NCBI GenBank assembly: GCA_037447655.1
Contig: JBBHKE010003256.1
Location: 113,305 to 130,095 of the forward strand
Length of the DNA stretch: 16,791 nt
Direction of reading: 5' to 3'
Source: Zygnema cylindricum
Taxonomy: Eukaryota; Streptophyta; Zygnematophyceae; Zygnematales; Zygnemataceae
In this document: piece by piece, positions 8,996-16,791 of the stretch
Numbering within the stretch: the first letter of the stretch is position 1
Layout: each line of letters opens with the position of its first letter
The notes under the pieces: model-generated
Databases searched by the model: none
What the model saw: only the letters and a program-made list of their open reading frames with translations
Told to the model about the DNA's origin: nothing
Position numbers and translations under genes: made by a program

Positions 8996-10181
8996 CACAT
9001 GTTAAAACACAGTGTTTAAAAAACATTCCTGACTCTAATGTCTTTTAATAATCCTTGGTTATTATGCTTGAATGAACTTTCCTAGGTGACATTGTTAGAA
9101 TTGCTTTATGACTGACCCCAGCGAGAACATCGTTTCTTGCTACAATTGATGGTAAGATAGAAAAAAATGACAAACCTATTTACCCTTCACCTCTAACGAC
9201 TAAGACTCGGCTTCCGTTTCCTCCCAAAAGTGAATGATGATTTAATCATTGGCTCGGTGAAAGGAGTAGCTCATAAAACTGTAAAAACGGAATATTACAG
9301 GAAAGAGAATACAAACTCCTGGGAAGACAAACTTACGAAAGAAGAAGAAGAAAAAATAGAGTGCTCCGTAGGCCATCAGCGTTGCATATCCGATATTCTT
9401 AAAAATAAAATTTGGAGGGTCTACTGTTTTTTTCCTTAGCAAACGCGCCTCACCCTGAGCAGAAATAACAGGGGTACAGTAAATGAGAATTTTAATGCAA
9501 AAATTGACATAATGCCGATGGTTCGTGTTGGTTTACTGGAGCTGAAGGAATACACTTGAAAAACTTAAGTGGTATAACATAGAATGTAGAGTATAACAAA
9601 AAGATTCTATTACTACATACAACTGGAGCTCGCTTTTCTTTTCGCACCTCTTTTTATAAGTGCCACTCAAAGACTCTTTTCAAAAGATTTTGGGAAAAAG
9701 AGTGCAATCAAAGTCAGAGGGATTTACTTGTCGAGTGAATGGCATTCACAACTATTGTCACATTATAAACCATCTTTCACATGACAGGGCTTCATCACTC
9801 AACATAAAATACCATCTCACGAAGGAGACAAATACAAGAAAGTGGTTTATATAAACGGAACATTGATCAGAAAACATCAGTTATCCCAAATGAAGAGCTT
9901 AAAAATTTGAATTAAAAGGTCTGAATCGGCCTCTGAGCATGCTTCCTATGCTTATTTTTGAACCTATCCTTTTCCGTCACGTTATGGAAGAATAGTATTG
10001 AAATCACTACACTTGTGAAATCTACGGCTGCAAGGGCATACCTTATTCCACAAAACTTTATTTCATCTAAACCGATTATTCTGCAACCTACAGAAACTGT
10101 CTGAAAGGGTCTCTCAACGACCAAGTTTCGCACTTTTCCACGTTCACAACTACAATTTTTAGCGGCTTCTGCCCCTCCCTC

Positions 10182-10374
10182 CTACTGCTGCACGGTGAAG
10201 TCCAGGTACTGGACGGTGTAGGAGGGCTCTGTCCACGTGGCAGTGCCCGCCCACGTCCCGCCGTTGATGGCGGAGGCGTCCCAAACGCTCTGGTAGAAGT
10301 ACACCGGCTGCGCCGGGAAGGGCTGCCCGGCAGCTGCCGCCACCTGGTGCACCTGCACCCCGTCGATCCACCAG
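10182..10374 (-). pseudogene. GH16 gene fragment: last exon only (duplicate)
   Basis: This 193-nt stretch is the counterpart of exon 4 of the intact gene (13167-13359), ending at TAG 10182-10184 with the same reading frame. I count seven substitutions, of which about five are synonymous. The two replacements correspond to Lys215 to Thr and Ser206 to Asn in the intact protein's numbering. The acceptor AG and about 40 bp of adjoining intron are also shared, and homology then stops at about 10417. Exons 1-3 are missing, so no complete protein can be made. Downstream, the AATAAA polyadenylation signal survives (minus strand, 10057-10062). It could be used only if spliced to an unknown upstream exon. 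Confidence 0.88.
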
Positions 10375-10417
10375 CTGCCAGGGGCCAGACAGCGCCCCAG
10401 AGGGACCCGGGACAGAG

Positions 10418-10470
10418 CTTTCTATAACTCGTGTGGACAGTACAGTCATCTGCCATGGAAGGAGACAGAT
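10418..10470. other. Junction between duplication units
   Basis: These 53 bp lie between the end of homology of unit A and the start of unit B, with no match seen in either unit. They include CTATAACTCGTGTGGACAG. The DNA may be what remains of the lost exons 1-3 region or filler at the breakpoint. Confidence 0.5.
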
Positions 10471-11639
10471 ATCGTGCACGTAAATGAGAGTAGTAATGGT
10501 AGTGGTAGTGGATAATGTCAAGGCGCCCCTTAGTTTGTTTATAACCCATTAAATTGATGCACGGGGAAAGAGGAGCTTCATATTCCTATAAAGGTTGCTT
10601 ACATCTCCCGGCTGTAAAGCTTGAATGTAAAACTTAAAGGCTGTACGGGAACACTTGGCTACGCTTACTGTGCTGGATGGAGGACCGAAGAATGTTTATC
10701 AAAGTTTCTTTACAAGTGCTATTCTACTAATTTACGATTTGGCTTTGAAAGGTGCCTACGTCATGCGCCGGCAGACACGTTTGCAGTATTAATGCGAGAC
10801 ACGGTATATTGAAAACAAACCGGTTTCTTCCTTTTTTGTTTTTTCTTTAAGAGGAATCCTTGCCAGATAATCACCTCGCGTTCAGCTTGCCAAGGATCGA
10901 GGCATCGACACAAAGGGAAGAGCAACAAGCTGGAAAACGGGAGTCGGGGAATTGTTGCGCAGGGAAGGAAGATAGATTCCTGATTGTCCATCAAGCGAGA
11001 GCACGCCGGCTAATACATTTCCCATGAGATGAAGTATTTAATTTACTTTTGTCTTTGTAAAAAGCGGATGAAAGGAATTTAGCTTAAATTCCATGGCTAT
11101 GGTTAGTCGAAATTCTCTTTCAATTAAACTGTTTCCCACCTCAGACTTTATGTTGTGTGACGGCCATTCGCAAGAAAGTGAAGCACAAAGTACTTCTGCA
11201 GTAGACAAAACAGCAACATTGCAAAACCATAATGAGACTAAAATTGTTCTACTCCTGACCCACCGTCTAGATAATATGGAACATCGTGACGTCGGGTGCT
11301 AAATTGTTTTAATTCTCACATGTATTACTTTGGACCACACCTACTGTGAACTCTAAAACTACGCTGCCATGTAGGATTTATTATAGTGACAATATTTTCC
11401 ATTTTGGCAGTAACTTTCCTATGTGGATTATAAGTCGGCGCACACTAATTATGTAGGATAATCAATAGCCCATATCGCGGCTTAGGGTTATGAAATCGGG
11501 AATCAAAAAGTACACCAGATATCACAATTTGTGAGGGATCAAAATTTGTGCGGGTGCAAACAATTTATAGCCCAGAATGTTGAGTTCAGACTAAGAATAG
11601 GCATGGACCACCTAACGTTGCGGGGTTTGGATAAATAGT

Positions 11640-11895
11640 GTGAGCTATATAATGTGAAAAGGTCAATTTTTCAATGGACCCAAAACGGTTGTCCGCATAA
11701 ATTGTCGCAGTCGACATGCGTTAGAGAAGCCATTGTTTTGGTAGAAAGGAAATCCACGGCTCGCCAGATTTAATTCGGGCCCCACATTGTGTCAGATTAT
11801 TGTAAATTTGCACCATTTTAAGGATGTGCCGTACTGAGTTGGCCAACTACAAACTAGTGTGGCCAAATTGGGTAAGAGATTCCGCCACAATGCAC
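11640..11895. repeat. Local repeat R, copy 3 (unit B)
   Basis: This is the single R copy of unit B. It keeps CATTGTTTTGGTAGAAAGGA and CAACTACAAACTAGTGTGGC. Confidence 0.85.
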
Positions 11896-13024
11896 TCACA
11901 AAAAACCTTCACGCCATACACTGGGATTGCATGTTACAACACATTGTTTGTAAAACATTCCTGACTCTGATGTTGTTCTAATAACCCTTGGTTTTTATGC
12001 TTGAAAGAAATTTCTTGTCACGTTCTCGGAATTGCTTTTTGACTGACCCCAGAGAGATATTCGTTTCTTGCGACGATTGAATTACGGCAGAAGAAAAAGA
12101 CACGCCTGTTTACCTTCCGCCTCTAACGAAAAAGACTCGGCTTCCGCTTCTTCCCAAAAGTGAATGAGTTTTTGATCATTGGCTTGGTGAAAAAAAACGC
12201 TCAGAAAGCAGTTAAAACGACATATTACAGGAAAGAGAATACAAACATTTGCAAAGACAAACTTACGAAAGAAGAAGAAAAATAAAAGCGCTACGAGGAG
12301 CATCAGTGTTCCGTATCCGATAATAATGATAAAAAAAACAATTTCGGAAGATATACTCCTCTTTTTGTTAACAAACGTGTCTCACCCTGAGCAAAAATAA
12401 TAATAGCACAGAAACTGAGAATTTTACTGCAAAAATGGACATAATACCGACAGTCTGTGTTAGCTAACTGGATCTCAAGGACAACATATAAAACACTTTA
12501 GCAGTATAACATACAATGTAAATAGTAACACTGTGATGCTATAACTACATACAACTAAAACTGGAGCTCGTTTGTCTTTTCGCACCTCTGTTTTTAAGTG
12601 CTACCCAAAGACTCTTTCCAGAAGAATTGGAAAAAAAATGCAATCAAGGTCAGTGGGGTGTACTTGTGTGTGCATGGTATTCAAAACTGTTGGTCACATC
12701 ATAAACCATAATGTCAATCATAGAGCTTCATCACTTAACATAAAATACTATCTCAAAAGAGAGACGCACAACAAAAATAAAAGTAGACGTATATGCAGGG
12801 AAGGTCGATCAGAAAATCTCAGTCATCCAAGGTGAGGAGGTTGAAAATTTGAATTAAATAGATTGCAGGCATGCTGCAACTCCACATTTCCAGAACATAA
12901 ATAGGGCAGCATCCGCCTCTGAGCATTCTTCCTACGCTTATTTGCAGCTTTTCTTCCGCCACATTATGGCAGAAAAATAATAGAAATCACTACGCTAGTG
13001 AAATCTACGGCTGCAAGGGCATAC

Positions 13025-13045
13025 TTTATTCAACAAAACTTTATT
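13025..13045 (-). terminator. Polyadenylation signals of the GH16 gene
   Basis: On the minus strand, AATAAA occurs twice (13040-13045 and 13025-13030), about 120-140 nt after the stop codon. Both lie in a block of 3' UTR well conserved with unit A, where only one of the two signals survives. Cleavage would be expected some 10-30 nt farther on. Confidence 0.6.
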
Positions 13046-13166
13046 TCATCTAAACCGTTTATTCTGCAACCTACAGAAACTGTCTGAAAGGGTCTCTGAA
13101 CGACCGCATTTCGCACTTTTCCATGTTGACAGCTCGAATTTTAAGCGGCTTTTGCGCCTCCCTTCC

Positions 13167-14372
13167 CTACTGCTGAACGGTGAAGTCCAGGTACTGGACA
13201 GTGTAGGATGGCTCTGTCCACTTGGCAGTGCCTGCCCACGTCCCGCCGCTGATGGCGGAGGCGTCCCAAACGCTCTGGTAAAAGTACACCGGCTGCGCCG
13301 GGAAGGGCTGCCCGGCAGCTGCCGCCACCTGGTGCACCTGCACCCCGTCGATCCACCAGCTGCCAGGGGCCAGACAGCGCCCCAGAGGGACCCGGGGACA
13401 GAGAGACACGCCACGTCAGCACACACAGGCAGCAGGAGAAACGGCCTCTGTGGCAGATTGGACAACAGGAGCAGCAAGGAAGAGAAGGGCAGAGGGGAAA
13501 AGCGATCCTTACATGAGTTTATCGGCGCCGTAATAGACAGTGTATGTGTGGAAATCGGCCGAGCAGTCGAATCCGAGCGCCACAATTTTCTCATGTCCTC
13601 CCACTCTGCAGCCCACAACCAATCCGCGGATCAGACAAAGAGCAATTGAACAGAAAACAGCTGCGACAAAAAAAAAAAATCGCGACACCGTAGCTGCGTG
13701 GGTATCTATGGCGTCTTAGAGTGCATTTCCACGGGCGGGCGCGCACCCGTTGACATAGTAGTTGAGCTGCGCGGAGGTCTTGCTGTTCCCCAGCCATTCG
13801 AAGTCGATCTCGTCCTGCGTCTTGCTGCCCTCCAGCGAGGACAGGTAGAGCGAGGAGACGAGGCCGCTGGTGTCCCCGGCAGGACACTTGGCCCGCGCAG
13901 AGAAGGTCGTGCCAGCTGGATACCGCAGACTGGTGCGCGTCCTCGCAGCTGGACCGACACAGACAGCCACGTCAGAAAACCCAAGTCAAAAATTGCAACA
14001 AAAATAAAAAAAACAAGTTTCCCGTCAAAATTAAAAAAATGAATGAACGGGAAAGGGGAAACATTTCCCCGTAACAATCGGCGTCACCGCCACGAGTCTT
14101 TTCCCATGTCTACTTTAAAAATTAAAATTAAGCATTGTGATGCCAGGTGGCGGGCACTCACTGGCCGTGCGTGTGAGGGCGATCGCGAGGCCGGAGCCCG
14201 CTATGCTGACGCTGGCGGGATTTCCGGCATCGAAGACCATGGCGGGGACGGTGGGGCCCACGAGCGCATTACTGCTGCTGAGGCGGGAGGCGGCCGGGAG
14301 GCCGCGCCCGTGGCAGCCATGGGGAGCCGCGAGGACCGCCAAGGCCGCCACCAGAGCCACTGCTAGAGCCAT
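13167..14372 (-). CDS. Secreted glycoside hydrolase family 16 protein (XTH/glucanase-like), four exons
   Basis: The exons on the minus strand are 14372-14162, 13948-13747, 13605-13513 and 13359-13167. The introns (GTGAGT, GTGCGC and GTAAGG donors; CAG acceptors) join in phases 1, 2 and 2 to give 232 aa. Residues 1 to about 22 form a signal peptide (Ala/Leu/Val-rich), so the protein should be secreted to the wall. The body is a concanavalin-like GH16 fold. Residues 82-90 (AGTTFSARA) and 96-108 (DTSGLVSSLYLSS) precede the catalytic DEIDFEWLG, with nucleophile Glu117, Asp119 and acid/base Glu121. DFHTYTVYYGADKL, WWIDGVQV and SVWDAS follow. The family cleaves or transfers beta-glucans; in plants it includes XTH and EG16 enzymes. 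The protein is shorter than XTHs (about 280-300 aa) and lacks the Cys-rich XET C-terminal domain. Trp122 stands where XTHs usually have Phe. The substrate cannot be inferred. Exons are GC-rich. ATG 14372 was chosen because it starts the signal peptide; an upstream in-frame ATG would add an unlikely pyrimidine-encoded leader. Confidence 0.9.
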
Positions 14373-14600
14373 TCGAGGAAGGAAGAGGAGGGCGACGGAG
14401 AGAGCGGAGGGGAAGAGACAGCAGGAGAGAGAGGGGAATGGGCAGAGAAGGCAAAGGAAGGAGGGAAAGAAAGGAGCGAATGCTTCAGCTAGGAGAAGTA
14501 AGAATTGGTAAAAAATAGTTGGTGGAGAAAGAGGTGGAAGAAGGCGGCAAAGACGAGGGAGAGAGGAGTCCAAGCGGAGAGGAAAGCGGGAGGTGGTGCT
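14373..14600 (-). other. Probable 5' UTR of the GH16 gene, pyrimidine-rich
   Basis: Read on the minus strand, this stretch is a long CT-rich tract, typical of plant 5' leaders. The extent is inferred from the TATA-like site at 14622-14628; the transcription start is not proven. Confidence 0.45.
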
Positions 14601-14621
14601 GTGCAGAGCGCAAGCCTTTCC

Positions 14622-14628
14622 TTTTGTA
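14622..14628 (-). promoter_or_regulatory. TATA-like box of the GH16 gene
   Basis: On the minus strand the sequence reads TACAAAA within GGGTACAAAAGG. It lies about 250 bp before the ATG, at the start of the CT-rich leader. Confidence 0.45.
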
Positions 14629-14644
14629 CCCTGCTTCCCCGGGC

Positions 14645-14658
14645 GTGACGTACGTCAC
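14645..14658. promoter_or_regulatory. Double-ACGT palindrome (bZIP-type site)
   Basis: GTGACGTACGTCAC is a perfect 14-bp palindrome with two ACGT cores, each within TGACGT. It lies 16 bp upstream of the TATA-like box. TGACGT and ACGT cores are known targets of plant bZIP factors of the TGA and ABRE-binding groups. The position suggests a real control site of the GH16 gene. Confidence 0.6.
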
Positions 14659-15083
14659 ACTTTTTTCGGCGCGCTTATGAACTTTGTTAGTCCGCGCTAC
14701 ACGACAAAGCGTGGAGGCGCTGTTCCGCGCGGATGGCGGGATGGCGCTGGCGGCTGTTCAGGCGCTGAAAGAAGGTTGTACGGATATCCCCGACTTGTCG
14801 GCAGCAGTCGGTAGTTTGTCGGCTGCCTGAAGTAGCGGACGGCGCGAAGAGCGGACTCTGTACGGCCTATCGCTTGCGTGCAGTTTGAACTTTGTAAGTC
14901 CCCGGTTGGTTCGCTGAAACTACCCGTTGGCGTGACACATGGCGAGTGCAAATAGAATTATCTGTTTCGACGAATAGAAATTGAGGCGTTCCATCCTTGG
15001 AGCTGATTTGTCGGCGGCGTAAATTTTGGCGCCGACGGTGACATGAACGGCGCGCTCTAACTGCCGGGCAGTGCGAGCCAGAT
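14659..15083. other. GC-rich promoter-side region, CpG-rich
   Basis: No gene is seen. The region is rich in CG and in CGGC/GTCGGC runs, unlike the AT-rich DNA on either side. GAACTTTGTTAGTCC (about 14680) and GAACTTTGTAAGTCC (about 14886) form a diverged direct repeat 206 bp apart. It probably belongs to the upstream control region of the GH16 gene. Confidence 0.4.
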
Positions 15084-15302
15084 AACAGCTCACATGCTCA
15101 CACGTGTCATGTCATGTCTTGTTGACCTTTGGTGGCGCAATGGAGCTGCAGAGTGAAAGAGGAACCTGTCTTGTTGTTTCTTTCCTTGTCCGCTCTCTCG
15201 AAATTCAAACGCTTCTACACTTTGATACCGGATTACCTCAATACCGCTTTATGTGACGACTATCCTTTCTTGGCAACAACTTGTGCCATTAACTTTCAAA
15301 GT
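15084..15302. repeat. Dispersed repeat, right copy, first part
   Basis: This is homologous to 186-400 in the same orientation. The first 150 bp are very similar, and divergence grows toward 15302. Homology to the rest of the repeat resumes only at 16649. Confidence 0.85.
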
Positions 15303-15891
15303 CTTGTTAAGATTTAAAAGGTACGGTGACATCCCTTCGATTCCATGAAATTTTAGTAGTTAGCGTCAAACATTTTTCCCCTCTGAGAAATTTCAGGCTG
15401 TTCAGGTCTGTCTTGTAACCGTGAGTAAATTTCAGTTTTGATGGTACTATATGCAACTATGTGGTTGTTTGTACAACATGCACAAAACCCATCTAGTATG
15501 GGCTGTCAAAAAAGTTAGGTTAAAATCAATGATTCAGTTGTACATCTATAAGTCGAGAATCGAATAGGCATCTTGAGAGACATGTTTGGAGTAATGGAAC
15601 TGTTTTCCAGTTAACATACAAGTTCTTCATAGGGATTGTTGTAGGGACACACTTTGGATGTTGAGAAATTGAAATCGAATATGGCCTATTAGTAACTATT
15701 TAGCGACATCATGGTTGTTGTCAAACTAGCCACTATGAACACTATACTTCACACTATAAAAAAAAATTACCTTTAGAAATACGAATGAGCTAATATTGGT
15801 TATTTTAAGCCGCTTATTCGCGTAAATGATGTTGACGTACGTGCAACGTGCGCTCGATATCCGGAATTGTGGTAATATCCACACTTAAAAG

Positions 15892-15900
15892 TATATAAAA
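15892..15900 (+). promoter_or_regulatory. TATA-like tract before the tRNA-like gene
   Basis: TATATAAAA lies 32 to 24 bp upstream of the first base of the tRNA-like sequence, the position where plant tRNA genes often carry a TATA-like element. Confidence 0.4.
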
Positions 15901-15923
15901 TTGGACCCGCCATCATAACATCT

Positions 15924-15996
15924 CAGCTGGTGGTACAGTGGTTAGTACATTCACAGTCAAAGTGAAATGTCCCAGGTTCAAGTCCTGGTCGGCTCA
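15924..15996 (+). tRNA. tRNA-like sequence (pseudo-tRNA or SINE head), anticodon position TCA
   Basis: A full cloverleaf can be drawn. The acceptor is CAGCTGG with TCGGCTC: four Watson-Crick pairs, two G-T pairs, and a mismatch at 1-72. The D arm is GTAC-AGTGGTTA-GTAC with a canonical GG loop. The anticodon arm is TTCAC-AGTCAAA-GTGAA. The variable loop has 5 nt. The T arm is CCAGG-TTCAAGT-CCTGG. Box A GGTACAGTGG (15932-15941) and box B GGTTCAAGTCC (15975-15985) match consensus fully. The anticodon position reads TCA, but base 33 is G where tRNAs have T, so normal decoding is doubtful. The variable loop is too short for tRNA-Sec. The D arm resembles tRNA-Asp. No T-run follows at once (first TTTT at about 16035), which favours a SINE head or pseudogene over a working tRNA. 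Confidence 0.65.
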
Positions 15997-15999
15997 TCA

Positions 16000-16015
16000 A
16001 TCCCTTTATAGGGAT
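16000..16015 (+). other. Small hairpin just after the tRNA-like sequence
   Basis: ATCCC-TTTATA-GGGAT forms a 5-bp stem four bases past the tRNA-like 3' end. A Pol III transcript running to the TTTT at about 16035 would include it. Confidence 0.4.
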
Positions 16016-16648
16016 CGTCCGTACTATCCCCCGATTTTAGGAATCTTAACAAATGATACAAAAAAGGTACAACTTGCATATTTTTGGTTTGAGTTAAGGA
16101 TTTCATTCAAATTAAACAAATCGATGAAAGTAGGTGCTAGAATATGACTTGTCCATAGGCTTTGCCCTTTCTTCCTAGAAAAGTAACGTGTTAGTTCATG
16201 AATAAAGTTAAACGGCTAGTCGTACGGTTCAATCAATAGGGTGTAAGATACAAGTTTATGATTTGTTCCATGGTTTAAAAGTAGTTTGTGCATGATATAG
16301 GTGTTTTGCGTGAACAAAAAAATGGACAAATGCAAGCATAAAATATGCATGCAGTATGTAGCTACACGGTGCACTCACAATTTTTAACACAAATTTCACC
16401 TAGTGCCTCAACGTTTCGACGTAATACAACATGGATTTTGACGCCAACGAGTGTGAAGATTTTAGAGGACACTAACAAGAAAAGAATGTTTGGCCTTTTG
16501 TGATCATAGTGTTAATGGATAGTTAGTCCTTTGGAACTGTAGAATCAAAAGTCTTAATCTAAGATAGCTTTGACCCCTTCCAGTTTACCCTTTTTAATGC
16601 ATATTCATATTCAAAGTAATTTTCGATAGCGCTAAATAAGCTTCGCTA

Positions 16649-16791
16649 TGGCTTTTGGAATAAATTTTCAAATGGTGTACCTTCATATTCCACATAATGG
16701 CATGGTATTTGCTTGAACAATGCAATTGGACTATGTGGCCAAATAGAACCCGTGAAGCAAACCATTGTTAAAGGACATGAGTTAAATTACT
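16649..16791. repeat. Dispersed repeat, right copy, second part (runs off window)
   Basis: This is homologous to about 408-539, including GGTGTACCTTCATATTCCAC and CATAATGGCATGGTATTTGC. Homology is still intact at the last base of the window. Confidence 0.85.

Larger units (their letters stand above)
7026..10417. repeat. Segmental duplication unit A
   Basis: This is colinear with 10471-13403 (unit B). Both begin at ATCGTRCACGTAAATGAGAG and end inside the intron just past GH16 exon 4, near GGGACAGAG. Shared landmarks include the GGTAGTGGTAGTGGATAATG run, GATGGAGGACYGAAGAATGT, GCCAGATAATCACCTCGCG, TTTCCCACCTCAGACTT and CATACAACTGGAGCTCG-like sequence. Unit A is about 460 bp longer, mostly because of the extra R-P block at about 8425-8995. 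Indels and substitutions are frequent in the non-coding part, so the duplication is old. Confidence 0.9.
10471..13403. repeat. Segmental duplication unit B
   Basis: This is the second unit, holding the downstream flank, 3' UTR and exon 4 of the intact GH16 gene. It lacks the second R and the P repeat found in unit A. Short open frames in it have no conserved, selected-looking counterpart in unit A. Confidence 0.9.
15303..16648. mobile_element. About 1.35 kb of DNA interrupting the dispersed repeat
   Basis: The left copy has no counterpart to this stretch, so either it was inserted here or the left copy lost it. I see no terminal inverted repeats, no clear target duplication and no coding sequence. 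It contains the tRNA-like sequence at 15924-15996. Near its right end, ATAGCG and CGCTAT (about 16626-16650) form a small inverted repeat. The mobile-element assignment rests only on the split homology. Confidence 0.4.

Noticed and set aside
9242-12303. Similar minus-strand hydrophobic short frames in units A (9242-9442) and B (12082-12303)
   Set aside because: Their likeness follows from the duplication. The frames end differently, contain a Phe run from simple sequence, and show no domain.
9660-12835. Plus-strand frames at 9660-9854 and 12572-12835 sharing a short HIINH and RASSLNIKY stretch
   Set aside because: The reading frame shifts between the copies and the shared part is short. This is duplicated non-coding DNA.
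7026-13403. CRISPR-like or satellite array
   Set aside because: There are only two to three long diverged copies, with no regular short repeats or spacers.
13046-13649. Long open frames on both strands over the GH16 exons, up to 190 aa
   Set aside because: They run through introns or lie antisense in GC-rich exons where stops are rare. Only the spliced minus-strand frame shows GH16 motifs with matching intron phases.
14115-14573. 152-aa frame starting at 14573, as an N-terminal extension of the GH16 protein
   Set aside because: The extra residues come from a CT-rich leader, and the ATG at 14372 directly begins a good signal peptide.
15924-15996. Selenocysteine tRNA
   Set aside because: It lacks the long variable arm and extended acceptor of tRNA-Sec, and land plants are not known to have the selenocysteine system.

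Overview
The window looks like nuclear DNA from a streptophyte, most likely a land plant. The best marker is a full-length U2 snRNA gene with the plant-type 5' end ATACCTTTCTCGG. A four-exon protein gene with GT-AG introns, GC-rich exons and AT-rich flanks agrees with this. I cannot name the species from sequence alone. Most of the window is AT-rich, repeat-bearing intergenic DNA. I find only one intact protein gene.

Layout, left to right. 60-164 is a degenerate 21-bp tandem repeat. 186-539 is a dispersed repeat that returns at the right end (15084-15302 and 16649-16791). 540-2818 is AT-rich, with nothing I recognise. 2819-4231 (minus) is a decayed gene of the bacterial-type erythromycin esterase family, readable from its GE-x-x-HG motif to a TYPFG C-terminus but broken by three in-frame stops and several frameshifts. 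4232-5419 is spacer and U2 promoter, rich in CG/ACGT palindromes. 5420-5610 is U2 snRNA (plus). 5899-6028 is a 60-bp tandem duplication. 6680-13403 is an old, diverged tandem segmental duplication: unit A is 7026-10417 and unit B is 10471-13403. Each unit carries the last exon, 3' UTR and downstream DNA of a glycoside hydrolase family 16 gene. Only unit B is joined to the remaining exons, giving an intact gene at 13167-14372 (minus, 232 aa, signal peptide, DEIDFEWLG catalytic motif). Its promoter lies at about 14600-14660 in a GC-rich block. Unit A keeps only exon 4, as a pseudogene fragment. 15303-16648 is about 1.35 kb that interrupts the right copy of the dispersed repeat and contains a tRNA-like sequence (15924-15996) with perfect A and B boxes.

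The genes do not form a pathway. U2 acts in pre-mRNA splicing, the GH16 protein would be secreted to act on wall polysaccharide, and the esterase-like gene is dead. The window mainly records gene duplication, gene decay, a possible bacterial acquisition and repeat turnover. I saw no clear new multi-gene system. The items most worth following up are the esterase pseudogene, the short GH16 protein with its truncated duplicate, and the tRNA-like element.
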